Shown piece after piece: positions 21,037 to 30,124 of a DNA stretch of 64,000 nucleotides. Every line of letters starts with the position of its first letter. The stretch's first letter is position 1. The DNA lies in assembly GCA_963778225.1 (NCBI GenBank), contig CAVZTR010000007.1, forward strand, positions 1-64,000, written 5' to 3'. This DNA comes from JAGVSR01 sp963778225. Its GTDB lineage: Bacteria; Pseudomonadota; Alphaproteobacteria; Rhizobiales; Hyphomicrobiaceae. The translations under genes and the position numbers were made by a program. The notes beneath the pieces are model-generated. The model was not told the origin of the DNA. It ran no database searches and saw nothing but the letters and a program-made list of their open reading frames with translations.

Positions 21037-21285
21037 TCACGGCTTTAGGCCGGCGAGCGTGATCTGCATCTGGCAGCGGCGGCCGAGATTCATGAAGTTC
21101 TGGCGCACGCAAGACTTCACTTTCGACATCGTCGGGTTTTCACGAATGCAAAGTCGGCGAACATCGGTCTCGCAAGCGGCGCGGAGAGCCGGCGTTACTT
21201 CCGGAGGCATCTGAAACTCTTCAGCGGCCACCTGACTGGCTGCACCGAGCAGCGCACCAGCGGCCATGATCATTTTAACGCTCAT
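21037..21285 (-). CDS. Small secreted Cys-rich-repeat protein
   Basis: An 82-residue protein with an N-terminal signal peptide cut after SQVAA. One Cys-rich repeat follows, with a spacing (ACETDVRRLC ... SCVRQN ... RRCQ) that fits the GLG1/Cys-rich repeat family, in which paired Cys form disulfides outside the cytoplasm. The function of these small bacterial members is unknown. ATG 21285 gives a normal signal peptide. ATG 21333, sixteen codons upstream, would lengthen it. The frame continues far upstream to 21807, but that part is antisense-like and unsupported. Confidence 0.7.
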   Translation of the reverse strand: MSVKMIMAAGALLGAASQVAAEEFQMPPEVTPALRAACETDVRRLCIRENPTMSKVKSCVRQNFMNLGRRCQMQITLAGLKP

Positions 21286-21529
21286 GTGACCAATCCAGCT
21301 TTTCGTTTTTATTTTCAGGTTCTGGAAGACCATGCGAGCACGGTTCAAAAAAGGCAAAAGCGCAGCAGGGCGACAGTTAACCGCAAGGATCAACGTCAGA
21401 TGCCCCCGCGCGATCAATCGTGCTGCGACGAACGAGCGCGATGGACCGCGACTATGTGTCGGCCCATGGGGACCCACGCGCGACGATTGATGTGGCTGTC
21501 GCCGCGAGGGGTCGGTCCGCGCTATGGCT

Positions 21530-22570
21530 TCAAGCGATGTTGACGGCCGCGCTCCGGATGGCGCGGCGGAAAGACGAATAACTGCGGTCGATACGTGCGG
21601 CGACCGCATCGTGCGCGGCGGTGTGCGCAACGACGGCAGCGGCGATGCGCGAAACAGCGGCGGTGAATTCGGGTGTGGGGTACGTGATGACCGCACCCGT
21701 TCGTATCGCGATGGCTTGAGTGACGGCCGCGCGCGTGGCCTCAGCATCGGCGATGGACGCGCGAAATTCAGAGTGGGCAGCGGCAGCGATGGCCGTTTGC
21801 TGTGCATCCGTCAGGTCGTTCCAGACTGCGAGATCGACCTCCAGCGCGAGTGCGCCGCCGGCAGAGCCGAGCGCGCCAAACAGACCGTACGGAAAGTGCG
21901 CGGGAATATTTGACGCACTGGCATGGACGAGGCTTCCCCAAACAACGGCTGTTGTGTCGGGAGCCATCAGCGCTGCTTCGAGTGCCATTTCATCAGCTAT
22001 GATGGGGATAGCACCCAGCGCGCGGACGACTTCGGCATCGAGGCCGCGGGCAACCACACGCTGTCCTGCAAGATCAACTGATTTGCTGATGGGAGAGCGC
22101 GACCAGAGCACGGGATCGGGACCGGTGTGACCAGCCAGCAGGGGCTTGAAGCCGTGCGACGCTGCGAGATCGTCCCACAGGTCCTGTCCCCCGCCGGTTG
22201 CTAGCCAGGCATCGAGTTCGCGCGGCGTGAGAACATCATCTCCGGGAAGGCCGCCAAAGACGGCGAAAGCCGGGTGAAGCAGAACATCAGACTGCACCGG
22301 TCTCATCGTGAAATCTGCACGGCCGCGTGCACCGCTTCGAAGATCGAGCGCGAGTGCACCGCCGGTCGCGGCTTCGATGCGGCGCGCCAACCGGTGTGCG
22401 TCGTCTGCGAAGCCGGCGTGATGCTCGACCCAGGGTGACGCAAAAGAGTAGGTGCGTTGTGGTCCGGGTGGAGCGTTCGTTTCGGCAGTGGCGGACGCAG
22501 CGGCGGACGCGCAGCCCGTCGCCACGGCGGCGAGGCCACCGGTCGATCTTAGGAAGTCGCGACGATCCAT
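21530..22570 (-). CDS. Tat-exported TRAP-transporter-like substrate-binding protein
   Basis: A protein of about 346 residues starting with MDRRDFLRS, a twin-arginine signal, and carrying a lipobox-like Cys after the hydrophobic core (VATGCASA). The mature part resembles DctP-type binding proteins of TRAP transporters: SFASPWVEHH near the start, then LAGQRVVA, the typical GQ(K)(I/V)R segment. It has lost recognisable similarity in places, and no TRAP membrane subunits (DctQ, DctM) are near. It may serve a distant transporter or another periplasmic role. ATG 22570 is chosen for the signal; the frame is open to 22648. Confidence 0.65.
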   Translation of the reverse strand: MDRRDFLRSTGGLAAVATGCASAAASATAETNAPPGPQRTYSFASPWVEHHAGFADDAHRLARRIEAATGGALALDLRSGARGRADFTMRPVQSDVLLHPAFAVFGGLPGDDVLTPRELDAWLATGGGQDLWDDLAASHGFKPLLAGHTGPDPVLWSRSPISKSVDLAGQRVVARGLDAEVVRALGAIPIIADEMALEAALMAPDTTAVVWGSLVHASASNIPAHFPYGLFGALGSAGGALALEVDLAVWNDLTDAQQTAIAAAAHSEFRASIADAEATRAAVTQAIAIRTGAVITYPTPEFTAAVSRIAAAVVAHTAAHDAVAARIDRSYSSFRRAIRSAAVNIA

Positions 22571-22654
22571 GGCCTGGCTCCGCAGAATGAGTGACGCCGC
22601 CGCATCAAACCCGAATGCGGGGCGGAACTCAACGGCCGGTTGCCGCACGCGGTG

Positions 22655-23050
22655 TCAGGGACTGCTATCGGGCAACAGCCGGCTCAGCGAATGAAAGAAG
22701 ATCTCCGGCCCTACATAGCCGGCGATGCGGCCAAGTTCGCGCCCGTTTTCAACGACGAGTACGGTGGGAACGCTGTCGATGGGGGCCGTCAAGGCGAGAC
22801 GGTCCACGTCGGGCGCGTTGATGTCGATGAAGCGCATGGGGACGGTCTTGGCGCGGCTTGAAACCTTGTACGTGGGGGCCACATCGCGGCGAAAGAGGCC
22901 GCAGTAGATGCAGTTGTCGATCTCTACGACGAGAATTTCGAGGCGGCTGTCCGGCAGCGCTGACGTTTCCAGATCGACCACGGCACGGACAGGCGCGGCG
23001 GCGAGTGCGCAGAGGCATAAAGCAGCAACGATGCGGACGAGACGGGACAT
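22655..23050 (-). CDS. Periplasmic thioredoxin-like protein
   Basis: A 131-residue exported protein. A signal peptide (about residues 1-23, ending PVRA) is followed by a thioredoxin-like fold with a CIYC active site and the cis-Pro segment SVPTVLVVENG. It is probably a periplasmic thiol oxidoreductase of the SoxW/thioredoxin-like group. It lies 84 bases downstream of the Tat-exported protein's start on the same strand and may be co-transcribed with the NicO/DUF1007 pair upstream. ATG 23050 is preferred to ATG 23083 because it gives a compact signal peptide. Confidence 0.75.
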   Translation of the reverse strand: MSRLVRIVAALCLCALAAAPVRAVVDLETSALPDSRLEILVVEIDNCIYCGLFRRDVAPTYKVSSRAKTVPMRFIDINAPDVDRLALTAPIDSVPTVLVVENGRELGRIAGYVGPEIFFHSLSRLLPDSSP

Positions 23051-23152
23051 GACGCAGCACCAAGGCGATCGAAAACGGGACATTGCCGCTTTCGATCCAA
23101 AACGCGCGCCAGTGTAGGAGAGGCTCCGCGCCGCGGCCAGTGCGTGGTTAAC

Positions 23153-24328
23153 TCAGAACGGGGCCTGCGGCTGTAGAGAGCCGACGAAGAATACTGCGCC
23201 CATCAGCAGAACGAGGCTGGCCCCGAGTAGACCCGCGCCGTTGGACACGGCGGTCGCCCAACCGCTGCCTTCCCCGCCGAGACGCGCGGCGAGTTCGCGC
23301 GAGCCGACCGCCAATGCCGCCAGCACGGAAACGGTGAGCGCCGTGCCGATGGCCATGGCGAACGTGGCGAAGACGCCGGCCCAGAGCAGCCCCTGTGACA
23401 ATGCAAAGACGAGGACCAGTATCGCTCCTGTGCACGGTCTGATCCCGACAGAGAAGGCGATTGCAAGGGCTTTGCCCCAGGTCAGATCGCCTTGCAGGTC
23501 TTTGGGATCGGGCATGTGGGCATGGCCGCAGCAGTCATCGTGGTCGTGCGCGTGTTCATGCGCATGAGAGGGCTGCGTGTGACTGTGATCATGGGCGCAT
23601 CCGCAGTCGTGTGTATGGACGTGATCTTCGCGGTGAGCCGTGGCGGGAACAGAGGTGCGCGAATGCGTGTGTGTTCTGATCTTGCCCGCACCAACATTGG
23701 CTGGCGCGGCCTGACGGCGTGCGAGAATCTGACGGATCTGCCCGTACAGCAGCCATGCGCCGACGGCCGTAACGAACGCCCAACTGACAGTTTCGATCCA
23801 ACCCTCCGCGACGCGCATCTCCATGCTCGTTGCATTCAGTGCGATGGCGAGGATGCCCACAAGCACGATCGCCGAGAGCGCTTGTATGAAAGCGGAGAGG
23901 AACGACAGCATAATGCCACGGCGAACCGTTTCCTGGTTTGCCAGAACGTAGGAGGAGATGATCGCTTTGCCGTGCCCTGGCCCGGCAGCGTGGAGAACGC
24001 CATAGCTGAAGCCAATGAAGCCGAGTACGAGGGCCGCGTTGATGCTGCCGGCCGCCTTCAGGTCCTTGATGGCGTTGGCCAGTTCGCGGTTGAGACGTTG
24101 CTGCTGCGTTAGGAGCCAGTTGTAGGCTTGCGCCATCACACTGGGCGGGGCGGCAGATTCAGTGCCCGCTGCAGGACGGCCTCCGGTGAGCGCGCGATCA
24201 GGTGAGAGTTGGGCAACCGCGATTTTGCCGGCGGCGTCCGGAGAGGCTGCGGCGGATTGCGCGAAGGACACGGCCATCGCAATGCAGGCGACGAACGCCG
24301 CCAGGACAGGCATCAGGCGGTGCATCAT
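23153..24328 (-). CDS. NicO-family metal permease, ZevB/RcnA-like, His-rich
   Basis: An inner-membrane metal transporter of about 391 residues. It has a signal-like N-terminus, then hydrophobic segments with HAAGPGHGKA and, after a long His/Asp-rich loop (about residues 195-265), the motif GIRPCTGAI. All are typical of the NicO/RcnA family, which handles nickel, cobalt or zinc. The start overlaps the stop of the DUF1007 gene as ATGA, showing translational coupling. In Haemophilus a DUF1007 protein (ZevA) and a NicO protein (ZevB) form a zinc uptake pair. The same gene pair and the Zur-type site near 25186 point to zinc here. Confidence 0.8.
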   Translation of the reverse strand: MMHRLMPVLAAFVACIAMAVSFAQSAAASPDAAGKIAVAQLSPDRALTGGRPAAGTESAAPPSVMAQAYNWLLTQQQRLNRELANAIKDLKAAGSINAALVLGFIGFSYGVLHAAGPGHGKAIISSYVLANQETVRRGIMLSFLSAFIQALSAIVLVGILAIALNATSMEMRVAEGWIETVSWAFVTAVGAWLLYGQIRQILARRQAAPANVGAGKIRTHTHSRTSVPATAHREDHVHTHDCGCAHDHSHTQPSHAHEHAHDHDDCCGHAHMPDPKDLQGDLTWGKALAIAFSVGIRPCTGAILVLVFALSQGLLWAGVFATFAMAIGTALTVSVLAALAVGSRELAARLGGEGSGWATAVSNGAGLLGASLVLLMGAVFFVGSLQPQAPF

Positions 24329-25014
24329 GTCTTCGCACATGAAAGGTGGATGGTCGAAGCGTAGCCCAGGCCGCTTCCTTCATTGGCGTTGCCGGCGGTG
24401 AGCTGACCACCGAAAGCATCGTTCAACTTTTGTAGATCGGCGAGATCCTTGTCCGAGTTGCCGACTGTTGCGTTGCAGCCGGCAGGCGCCCCGTCGCTCA
24501 AGCGGACTGGGTTTTCTTTCGCCAGATCGAATGCAATGAAGAAGGTTTGGTCATAGACGGCGAACTCAAAGCCCTCGGTTTCGGCGGGCACCGGCTCCGC
24601 GATCGGCAGCGTGAAGTTCAACGAGAGAACGCCGTTCTTGTGCTCGAGCCAATAGTCCTTCGGCGGGGCAAGTTTGACAGGGCTTTCCTTAATGCGCGCA
24701 AAGGTGAAGAACTCGAATTCCTTCAACCCGTCGATGTTGACCTGAGCGAGTTCGGCAAGCTCCTCGCGGGTGAAGGTGCCATCCTGATTTTTGTCGAGGC
24801 CCTGCACCGCCATGGCCGTGTACATGTCGTCGAAGGTCCACCGGTGCGTGAAGCCCGCGACCTTGCCCTGGTCATAGAGAACGGTGGTCTCGACGTTGAC
24901 CCAGACGTGGGGGTGGGCGTGAGCCGGACGCGTTGATGCCACCTGGATCGAGGCGAACAGCGCCAATGCACCCGCCAACAGGCCGGCGCTGCGGTATTCA
25001 CGTCGCTCAATCAT
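24325..25014 (-). CDS. DUF1007 periplasmic protein, ZevA-like
   Basis: A 229-residue exported protein with a signal peptide ending near residue 33. The mature chain begins with the family motif HPHVWV, and later has DKNQDGTFTREEL, an EF-hand-like segment. DUF1007 proteins accompany NicO permeases; ZevA of Haemophilus helps zinc entry. It is the first gene of the leftward unit and its start lies 173 bases from the Zur-type palindrome it shares with the divergent znuA. A zinc role is inferred from this context. Confidence 0.8.
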   Translation of the reverse strand: MIERREYRSAGLLAGALALFASIQVASTRPAHAHPHVWVNVETTVLYDQGKVAGFTHRWTFDDMYTAMAVQGLDKNQDGTFTREELAELAQVNIDGLKEFEFFTFARIKESPVKLAPPKDYWLEHKNGVLSLNFTLPIAEPVPAETEGFEFAVYDQTFFIAFDLAKENPVRLSDGAPAGCNATVGNSDKDLADLQKLNDAFGGQLTAGNANEGSGLGYASTIHLSCAKT

Positions 25015-25185
25015 CTGCGGCGTCCTTCCTGGTTCCCGTGCGGTGTTCGCATAGCGGTGCGACCTTCAGATATGGTGAGAAGTTGCAAGATACCACTGTC
25101 GACGACCCGCGTGGCATTGGTGCGGCATCCGGGTCCGCTTTCGAAATCCAGTGCTCACCCTCCGCCTTATGATTGCCTTGTGGCG

Positions 25186-25213
25186 CAATTTGGATGTTAT
25201 AGCATCCAAATTG
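25186..25213. promoter_or_regulatory. Zur-type operator between DUF1007/NicO genes and znuA
   Basis: A 28-base palindrome with 13 of 14 pairs matched: CAATTTGGATG-TTATAG-CATCCAAATTG. The GTTATA core is typical of Zur boxes in Alphaproteobacteria and is shared with the site at 46229. It lies between two divergent units that both look zinc-related, about 35 bases before znuA. Zur would repress both when zinc is plentiful. The site is seen directly; binding is inferred. Confidence 0.8.
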
Positions 25214-25247
25214 GTTTGGCCGCTGCTGTGGCCCGAAGGGAGACGAC

Positions 25248-26255
25248 ATGATCAGATTGCCGGCCGGGCGGCGAGAGCCCCTTGGAACCAGACGGCGGCT
25301 GTTCCGGCTATCTCGGTTGCTGGGCTCGGCGGCAGCGGCTCTCAGCCTTACCGCAGGATCGGCGTGGGCGGAGGAACTGGCGGTCGTGGCGACGATCAAG
25401 CCCGTCCATGCGCTCGTGGCGCAAGTGATGGGGGATACCGGTCAGCCGAAACTGCTCGTGGGTGGAACGGCATCGCCCCATACCTATTCGCTGAAGCCCT
25501 CGGACGCGAAGGCGCTGAACAACGCCCGGCTCATCTTTCGCGTTTCGGAAGACATCGAGCCGTTCACGCGCAAGATTGTGGCAGCCCTGCCGAAAACGGT
25601 GACTGTCATCACGCTCGCTGGGGCACCTGGGCTGACCCTGCTCGACAAGCGCTCGGGAAACACTTTCGAGGCGCATGACCATGATCACGGACATGATCAG
25701 GGGCACGGCGACCATCATGAGGCAGAAACGAAGGGTCCCGTACGCGACGCACACATCTGGCTCGATCCACGGAACGGCGTTGCCATGGTGAAGGAGATCA
25801 CGCGCGCCTTGAGCGAAGCGGCACCTGACAAGGCGGCGACGTTTGAAGCGAACGCTACGGCCGCAATCGCCGACATCGAGGCGGCGGCGACGGAGATCGA
25901 CGCAGAACTGGCGTCGGTGAAAGGCAAGCCCTTCGTGGTGTTCCACGATGCCTATCAGTATTTTGAAGAGCGATTCAAAGTCCCGGCGGCCGGCGCCATC
26001 ACGATCTCGCCCGAGGTGCAGCCCTCAGCGAAGCGGCTCGGAGAGATCCGTCGCAAAATCAAAGACCTAGACGTGGCGTGCGTATTTGCCGAGCCGCAGT
26101 TCAAGTCGAAGCTGGTGGCGACCGTCGTCGAAGGGACCGGCGCCAAGGCGGGCACGCTCGATCCGGAGGGTGCTTCAATCGAAGCAGGTCCGGACGCCTA
26201 TGTCTCGCTCCTCAAAAACCTGGCGCAGGGTTTGAAAGGCTGTCTGACGAGCTGA
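25248..26255 (+). CDS. znuA: Zinc ABC transporter substrate-binding protein ZnuA
   Basis: A 335-residue periplasmic zinc receptor of the cluster A-I family. After the signal peptide come the conserved segments TIKPVHALVAQVMG, then PHTYSLKPSDAKAL with a metal-ligand His. A His/Asp-rich loop follows at about residues 142-160, then HIWLDPRNG and VFHDAYQYF with further His ligands. The His-rich loop separates zinc members from manganese members. ATG 25248 follows GGGAGA at 25239-25244. The membrane and ATPase subunits are about 18 kb away, at 43952-45624, an unusual split. Confidence 0.92.
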   Translation: MIRLPAGRREPLGTRRRLFRLSRLLGSAAAALSLTAGSAWAEELAVVATIKPVHALVAQVMGDTGQPKLLVGGTASPHTYSLKPSDAKALNNARLIFRVSEDIEPFTRKIVAALPKTVTVITLAGAPGLTLLDKRSGNTFEAHDHDHGHDQGHGDHHEAETKGPVRDAHIWLDPRNGVAMVKEITRALSEAAPDKAATFEANATAAIADIEAAATEIDAELASVKGKPFVVFHDAYQYFEERFKVPAAGAITISPEVQPSAKRLGEIRRKIKDLDVACVFAEPQFKSKLVATVVEGTGAKAGTLDPEGASIEAGPDAYVSLLKNLAQGLKGCLTS

Positions 26256-26273
26256 TGCCTAGGTGGCAAAAAG

Positions 26274-26312
26274 CAAAACGGGCGGTCACCAAAAGTGAGC
26301 CGCCCGTTTTCT
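26274..26312. terminator. Bidirectional rho-independent terminator
   Basis: AAAACGGGCGG and CCGCCCGTTTT form a strong stem with an inner GTCAC/GTGAG extension. It has A and T runs on either side, so it can end both the rightward znuA and the leftward L,D-transpeptidase. Confidence 0.9.
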
Positions 26313-26330
26313 GATTTGCGGATCGCCGGA

Positions 26331-27023
26331 TTACTCGACCGCGACGGTGCGGGTGGCCACTTCGCCCTTGCGGCCGAAGTTCACCACACGGCGCTGAGCA
26401 GGAGGTGGCGTCTCGGCATCGCTCGCCATGTCGGGCCCAGTTTTGAAACGCTCCCAGGTGACTGTCACGACGGTGCCGACGGGCACGCGCGGATAGAGGT
26501 CGAGAACGTCTTCATTGAACATGCGGATGCAGCCCTTAGACACGGCCTGACCGATGGTCCAGGGAGCGTCGGTCCCATGAATGCGGTACGTGCTCGAGCC
26601 AAGGTACAGCGCGCGCACGCCGAGCGGATTCATCGGGTGGCCGCCCGGTACCCAGGCCGGCAGCCGCGGGTTTTCGCGCAGCATTTCGGGGGTCGGCGTC
26701 CACGAGGGGTTTTCGCGCTTCTGGGTCACGTTGAGGCGACCCTGCCAGCGGCTCTGCTCGCGCGGAACTGCAATGGGATAGCTCATCGCGGTACCGGGCT
26801 TGGTGATGAGATATAGACGGCGATCGCCAAAAGAGACGATGACTTGACCAGGGCGGAACTTCGAATTGAACGCGACCGTCGAGCGCTTGCCGCCCCACTC
26901 ACTGTCGCCACCCCACATGAAGTCGACTAACTGAGCGTGCGCCATGGCCGGCATCGTCGTCGCCATGACGATCGAGGTTCCGACGACAGCCAGTGCCCGG
27001 TTGATGATGGAGCGAACCCGCAT
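26331..27023 (-). CDS. L,D-transpeptidase (YkuD)
   Basis: A 230-residue exported enzyme with a signal peptide (about 1-30). Its YkuD domain carries STYRIHGT and, about 16 residues later, SKGCIRM with the catalytic Cys. It forms 3-3 cross-links in peptidoglycan, frequent in Rhizobiales with polar growth, or ties proteins to the wall. It is compact and lacks the Ala-rich tail of the paralogue at 12766. The gene is transcribed leftward away from the imuA promoter region. Confidence 0.88.
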   Translation of the reverse strand: MRVRSIINRALAVVGTSIVMATTMPAMAHAQLVDFMWGGDSEWGGKRSTVAFNSKFRPGQVIVSFGDRRLYLITKPGTAMSYPIAVPREQSRWQGRLNVTQKRENPSWTPTPEMLRENPRLPAWVPGGHPMNPLGVRALYLGSSTYRIHGTDAPWTIGQAVSKGCIRMFNEDVLDLYPRVPVGTVVTVTWERFKTGPDMASDAETPPPAQRRVVNFGRKGEVATRTVAVE

Positions 27024-27402
27024 TCTGCTACTCCAGATTTATGCTTAACGAAGGCTTTGCAGGAGCGGCAGCAAAGGAACACACAGCCGCTTCTGAAGTC
27101 CTATCGTTTGGATCAGTATGGTGAAGGTTTCGTATATCGCAGTCCCGGATTCGAAGTGAGGGCTTTCGGGCCACACCCGGCGCCGAAGCGTCATTCTTCG
27201 AAGTGGAAAATCTGCTTGAGTTGTCCATGGCTTGAGCATTCGTGGCCGGTTTATAGGCGATCGCGGCAACTTGACCGTGGAAGCCTCCGGCCACGCTTCC
27301 GGTTGCTATGGGAAGCAGTTCATCTTCGCTGCTCTTTATGGACGGGGTGAGGCCGCGCTCTGGTGACGGCATGACGGCCGTGTTGCCGATCGCACAACGT
27401 TT
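27024..27402. other. Intergenic region between L,D-transpeptidase and the imuA operator
   Basis: About 380 bases without a supported gene. Short frames on both strands lack ribosome-binding sites and recognisable domains. It must contain the leftward promoter for the transpeptidase; I found no distinct element. Confidence 0.4.
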
Positions 27403-27417
27403 GTTCATGTCTTGTTC
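27403..27417 (+). promoter_or_regulatory. LexA (SOS) box of the imuA-imuB-dnaE2 cassette
   Basis: GTTC-ATGTCTT-GTTC is an exact match to the alphaproteobacterial LexA consensus GTTC-N7-GTTC. It lies about 100 bases before the preferred imuA start. A second, inverted and imperfect copy, GAAC-AAAACAA-GTAC (27453-27467), follows. The cassette is a known LexA target in this class. Confidence 0.9.
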
Positions 27418-27513
27418 TGTTTCTCTTGATCTTGGCGTGCGAAGAGGCTATAGAACAAAACAAGTACGAGTGTGTGGCGTTTTGTTGTGAAACCTGTTGC
27501 GAGCGTTCTGTCC

Positions 27514-28533
27514 ATGAACAAGGCGGCCCACCCCCTCAACACCCCCTCCGCACTGTCAGGGCTGGAGCCCAACGAGGGTTCAGATGCGTCTGTGAGTTTG
27601 TCCGGGGGGACGCGTAGCGTTGCGTTCCTGTCTTCCCGGATGCCCCCGCGCCGGAGCAGCGCCCTCTCAATGGCTGCTCCGGCGCCCCCGGCGGGACATT
27701 GCAATGACACTCTCGAAGACTTGCGCCGGCGCATTCTCGCTATCGAGCGCCCGCGCCTCGAGGCGCGGCATGGCATCGACGAGACGCACGAGGGGGTGCA
27801 GGCGGGGCCGCGAACGGCTGCTTGGTCGCTGGGCGCTCCGGAGGTAGATGCCCTGCTCGGCGCCAACGCACTCGACACGGGTGCTTGTCATGAAATCAAA
27901 CCTGCTTCGAGCAAAGCCGCCTCACGCGCTGCCGCGCTGGCCTTCGCTCTTGCTCTCGCCCGCCGCAGGCTCGGCAGCGCGATCCGCAGTGGCAAAGAGT
28001 TGCCGCGCATTTTGTGGTGCAGTTCGCCGCGTACGATCCTCGACGCCGGCGGCCTCTATCCGCCGGGGCTGGTCCGCTTCGGCCTCGACGCCTCGTCCTT
28101 GCTCATGGTCGATGCGCGGCGCGACGACGAGGTGCTGTGGGTTCTCGAAGAGGGCCTGCGCTCGGGCAGTCTGGTACTGGCCATCGGTGCGCTCTCTTCG
28201 ATTGATCTGACGCCGGCGCGGCGCTTGAGTCTTGCGGCGCGGGACGGGGCGACACCACTCCTCATGCTCACATCGGCGCGATCGGCCGCGAGTGGGGCGA
28301 CCGCTACGCGCTGGCGGATCAATCCGGCCGCGAGCGGCGCACATCCCTTCGACACGCGTGCACCCGGCGCGGCGCGGCTTGCGGTGCAGCTCGAACGCTG
28401 CCGCTCGGCTCCGCCCGCCACCGAAGCCGCTCTGACTTTGGAATGGTCCCATGAAGCGTATCGTTTCCGTTTGGCTGCCGCAGTGGCCGATCGAGCGGCT
28501 GGCACGGCACCGGCCCGGTGCCGTGCCGGATGA
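27514..28533 (+). CDS. imuA: ImuA, SOS mutagenesis RecA-like protein
   Basis: First gene of the SOS mutasome cassette. The protein (about 339 residues) has the weak RecA/SulA-like core seen in ImuA: WSLGAPEVDALLG near residue 95, then a conserved block around ILWCSSPRTILDAGGLYPPGL. It ends in the usual FRLAAAVADR tail. ImuA and ImuB recruit DnaE2 for error-prone lesion bypass. ATG 27514 is preferred; GTG 27472 would add 14 residues. It overlaps imuB by 83 bases, indicating coupled translation. The first 70 residues are variable. Confidence 0.85.
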   Translation: MNKAAHPLNTPSALSGLEPNEGSDASVSLSGGTRSVAFLSSRMPPRRSSALSMAAPAPPAGHCNDTLEDLRRRILAIERPRLEARHGIDETHEGVQAGPRTAAWSLGAPEVDALLGANALDTGACHEIKPASSKAASRAAALAFALALARRRLGSAIRSGKELPRILWCSSPRTILDAGGLYPPGLVRFGLDASSLLMVDARRDDEVLWVLEEGLRSGSLVLAIGALSSIDLTPARRLSLAARDGATPLLMLTSARSAASGATATRWRINPAASGAHPFDTRAPGAARLAVQLERCRSAPPATEAALTLEWSHEAYRFRLAAAVADRAAGTAPARCRAG

Positions 28534-30112
28534 CAAGCCGTTCGCACTCGTCACGGGCGGGGCGCAGGGCATCCGCATCACCGCCGTCAATATCCGAGCG
28601 GCACGAGAGGGCTTGCGTGTGGGCATGAGTTTGGCGGATGCGCGGGCCGCTGTGCCTAGTCTGGTCTCGCATCCGGCCGAGGCGGAGCGGGATGCGCAGG
28701 CGCTCGAACGTCTCGCGCTCTGGCTCGGACGTTATGGGCCATCGCGCAACGTCGAAGGTTGCGACGGTGTCTGGATCGACACGACGGGGGTGGCGCATCT
28801 CTTCGGTGGCGAGGCGGCACTGCTGGAAAATTTGGTGCGGCGGCTTGCCGGCTTCGGAATCACGGCGCGCGCTGGTCTCGCCGATACGCCGGGGGCGGCT
28901 TACGCTCTCGCCCGCTTCGCGACCACGCGACGGCGCACCGTGATGGCGCCGGCGGGGGAGGCGCAGACGGCAGCGGCGTTGGCGGGACTGCCTGTTGCGG
29001 CGCTGCGTCTGTCGCAGGAGACCGTGGTGCTTTTGAAGCGGCTGGGCCTCGCCCACATCGGTCAGTTGGTGGAACTGCCGCGCACCTCGCTGGAGAGGCG
29101 GTTTTCATCGGAGGCGTCATCGCGCAGCCGGGCAGGGCAGGCCAAGACAAAAGCGCTGGCGGACGCGGTTCTCGTGCGGCTCGATCAGGCGTTGGGGCGG
29201 CAGACCGAACCGCGAGCCGCACTCGGAGACCCGCCGGTGCTGTCGGAGCGTCGCTCGTGGGGCGAACCGTTGATCTCATCGGAAGCGCTTGTTTCTGAAA
29301 TTGGTGCCCTTGCCGGGGATCTTTCGCGCGCGTTGAAGGCGGCGGGCCTTGGGGCGCGGCGCATCGCGCTGCATCTTTATCGGGCCGACGGTACAATTGC
29401 GCACGCTGAGGCGGGGCTTGCCAGGGCAAGCGCGGAAGCGGCGCATTTCATGCAGCTGCTCGACAACAAGCTGGCGGCGATCGACGCGGGCTTCGGAATC
29501 GATGTGGCGGTGCTCGACGCCGTGCTGGCGGAACCGCTCGATGCCGAGCAGGCGACGCTCGGACGGGCCGGCGCAATTCCAGAGCAGGCAATTGCCGCGC
29601 TCGTCGACCGGCTTGCGAACCGGCTTGGCGCCAAGAACGTTTTTCGTCTCGCGCCGCGCGCAAGCCATCTGCCCGAGCGAGCCACCGTGCGCACCGCGCT
29701 GCTGGCGCCTGTCGCCGATCCTGCTGCGATGCCTGGTTCTCCGCCGGGAGAGCGGCCGTTTCTTCTGCTGTCGCCGCCGGAACCGATCTCGGCCATGGCC
29801 GAAGTGCCGGATGGGCCGCCCATGAGATTTACATGGCGGCGGGTCGCTTATGCGGTGGTGAAGGCCGCGGGGCCGGAGCGGATCGCGCCCGAATGGTGGC
29901 GGCACCTCGCCCATCCGGATGCGGTTGCGCCGACGCCCGCCGATGACGGGCTCGGCGGCGACACCCTCGATCCGGCCGCACGCGAGAAGACGCGCGACTA
30001 CTATATCGCCGAGACGAGCGATGGGGCGCGGTTCTGGATGTATCGCGAGGGATTTTACGGCGCGGCCGATGCCGGAGGTGCTCCGCGCTGGTTTCTGCAT
30101 GGTCTGTTCTAG
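28451..30112 (+). CDS. imuB: ImuB, inactive Y-family polymerase-like protein
   Basis: A 553-residue relative of Y-family DNA polymerases that acts as the hub of the ImuA-ImuB-DnaE2 mutasome and binds the sliding clamp. The N-terminus (IVSVWLPQWPIERL) takes the place of the polymerase motif that carries the first catalytic Asp, so the protein is probably not a polymerase itself, as known for the family. A helix-hairpin-helix-like region follows near residues 190-215. The end (YIAETSDGARFWMYREG) is the conserved ImuB C-terminus. It overlaps imuA and is followed after 12 bases by dnaE2. I found no textbook QLxLF clamp motif in it. Confidence 0.92.
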   Translation: MKRIVSVWLPQWPIERLARHRPGAVPDDKPFALVTGGAQGIRITAVNIRAAREGLRVGMSLADARAAVPSLVSHPAEAERDAQALERLALWLGRYGPSRNVEGCDGVWIDTTGVAHLFGGEAALLENLVRRLAGFGITARAGLADTPGAAYALARFATTRRRTVMAPAGEAQTAAALAGLPVAALRLSQETVVLLKRLGLAHIGQLVELPRTSLERRFSSEASSRSRAGQAKTKALADAVLVRLDQALGRQTEPRAALGDPPVLSERRSWGEPLISSEALVSEIGALAGDLSRALKAAGLGARRIALHLYRADGTIAHAEAGLARASAEAAHFMQLLDNKLAAIDAGFGIDVAVLDAVLAEPLDAEQATLGRAGAIPEQAIAALVDRLANRLGAKNVFRLAPRASHLPERATVRTALLAPVADPAAMPGSPPGERPFLLLSPPEPISAMAEVPDGPPMRFTWRRVAYAVVKAAGPERIAPEWWRHLAHPDAVAPTPADDGLGGDTLDPAAREKTRDYYIAETSDGARFWMYREGFYGAADAGGAPRWFLHGLF

Positions 30113-30124
30113 GGCGAGTGTGTC

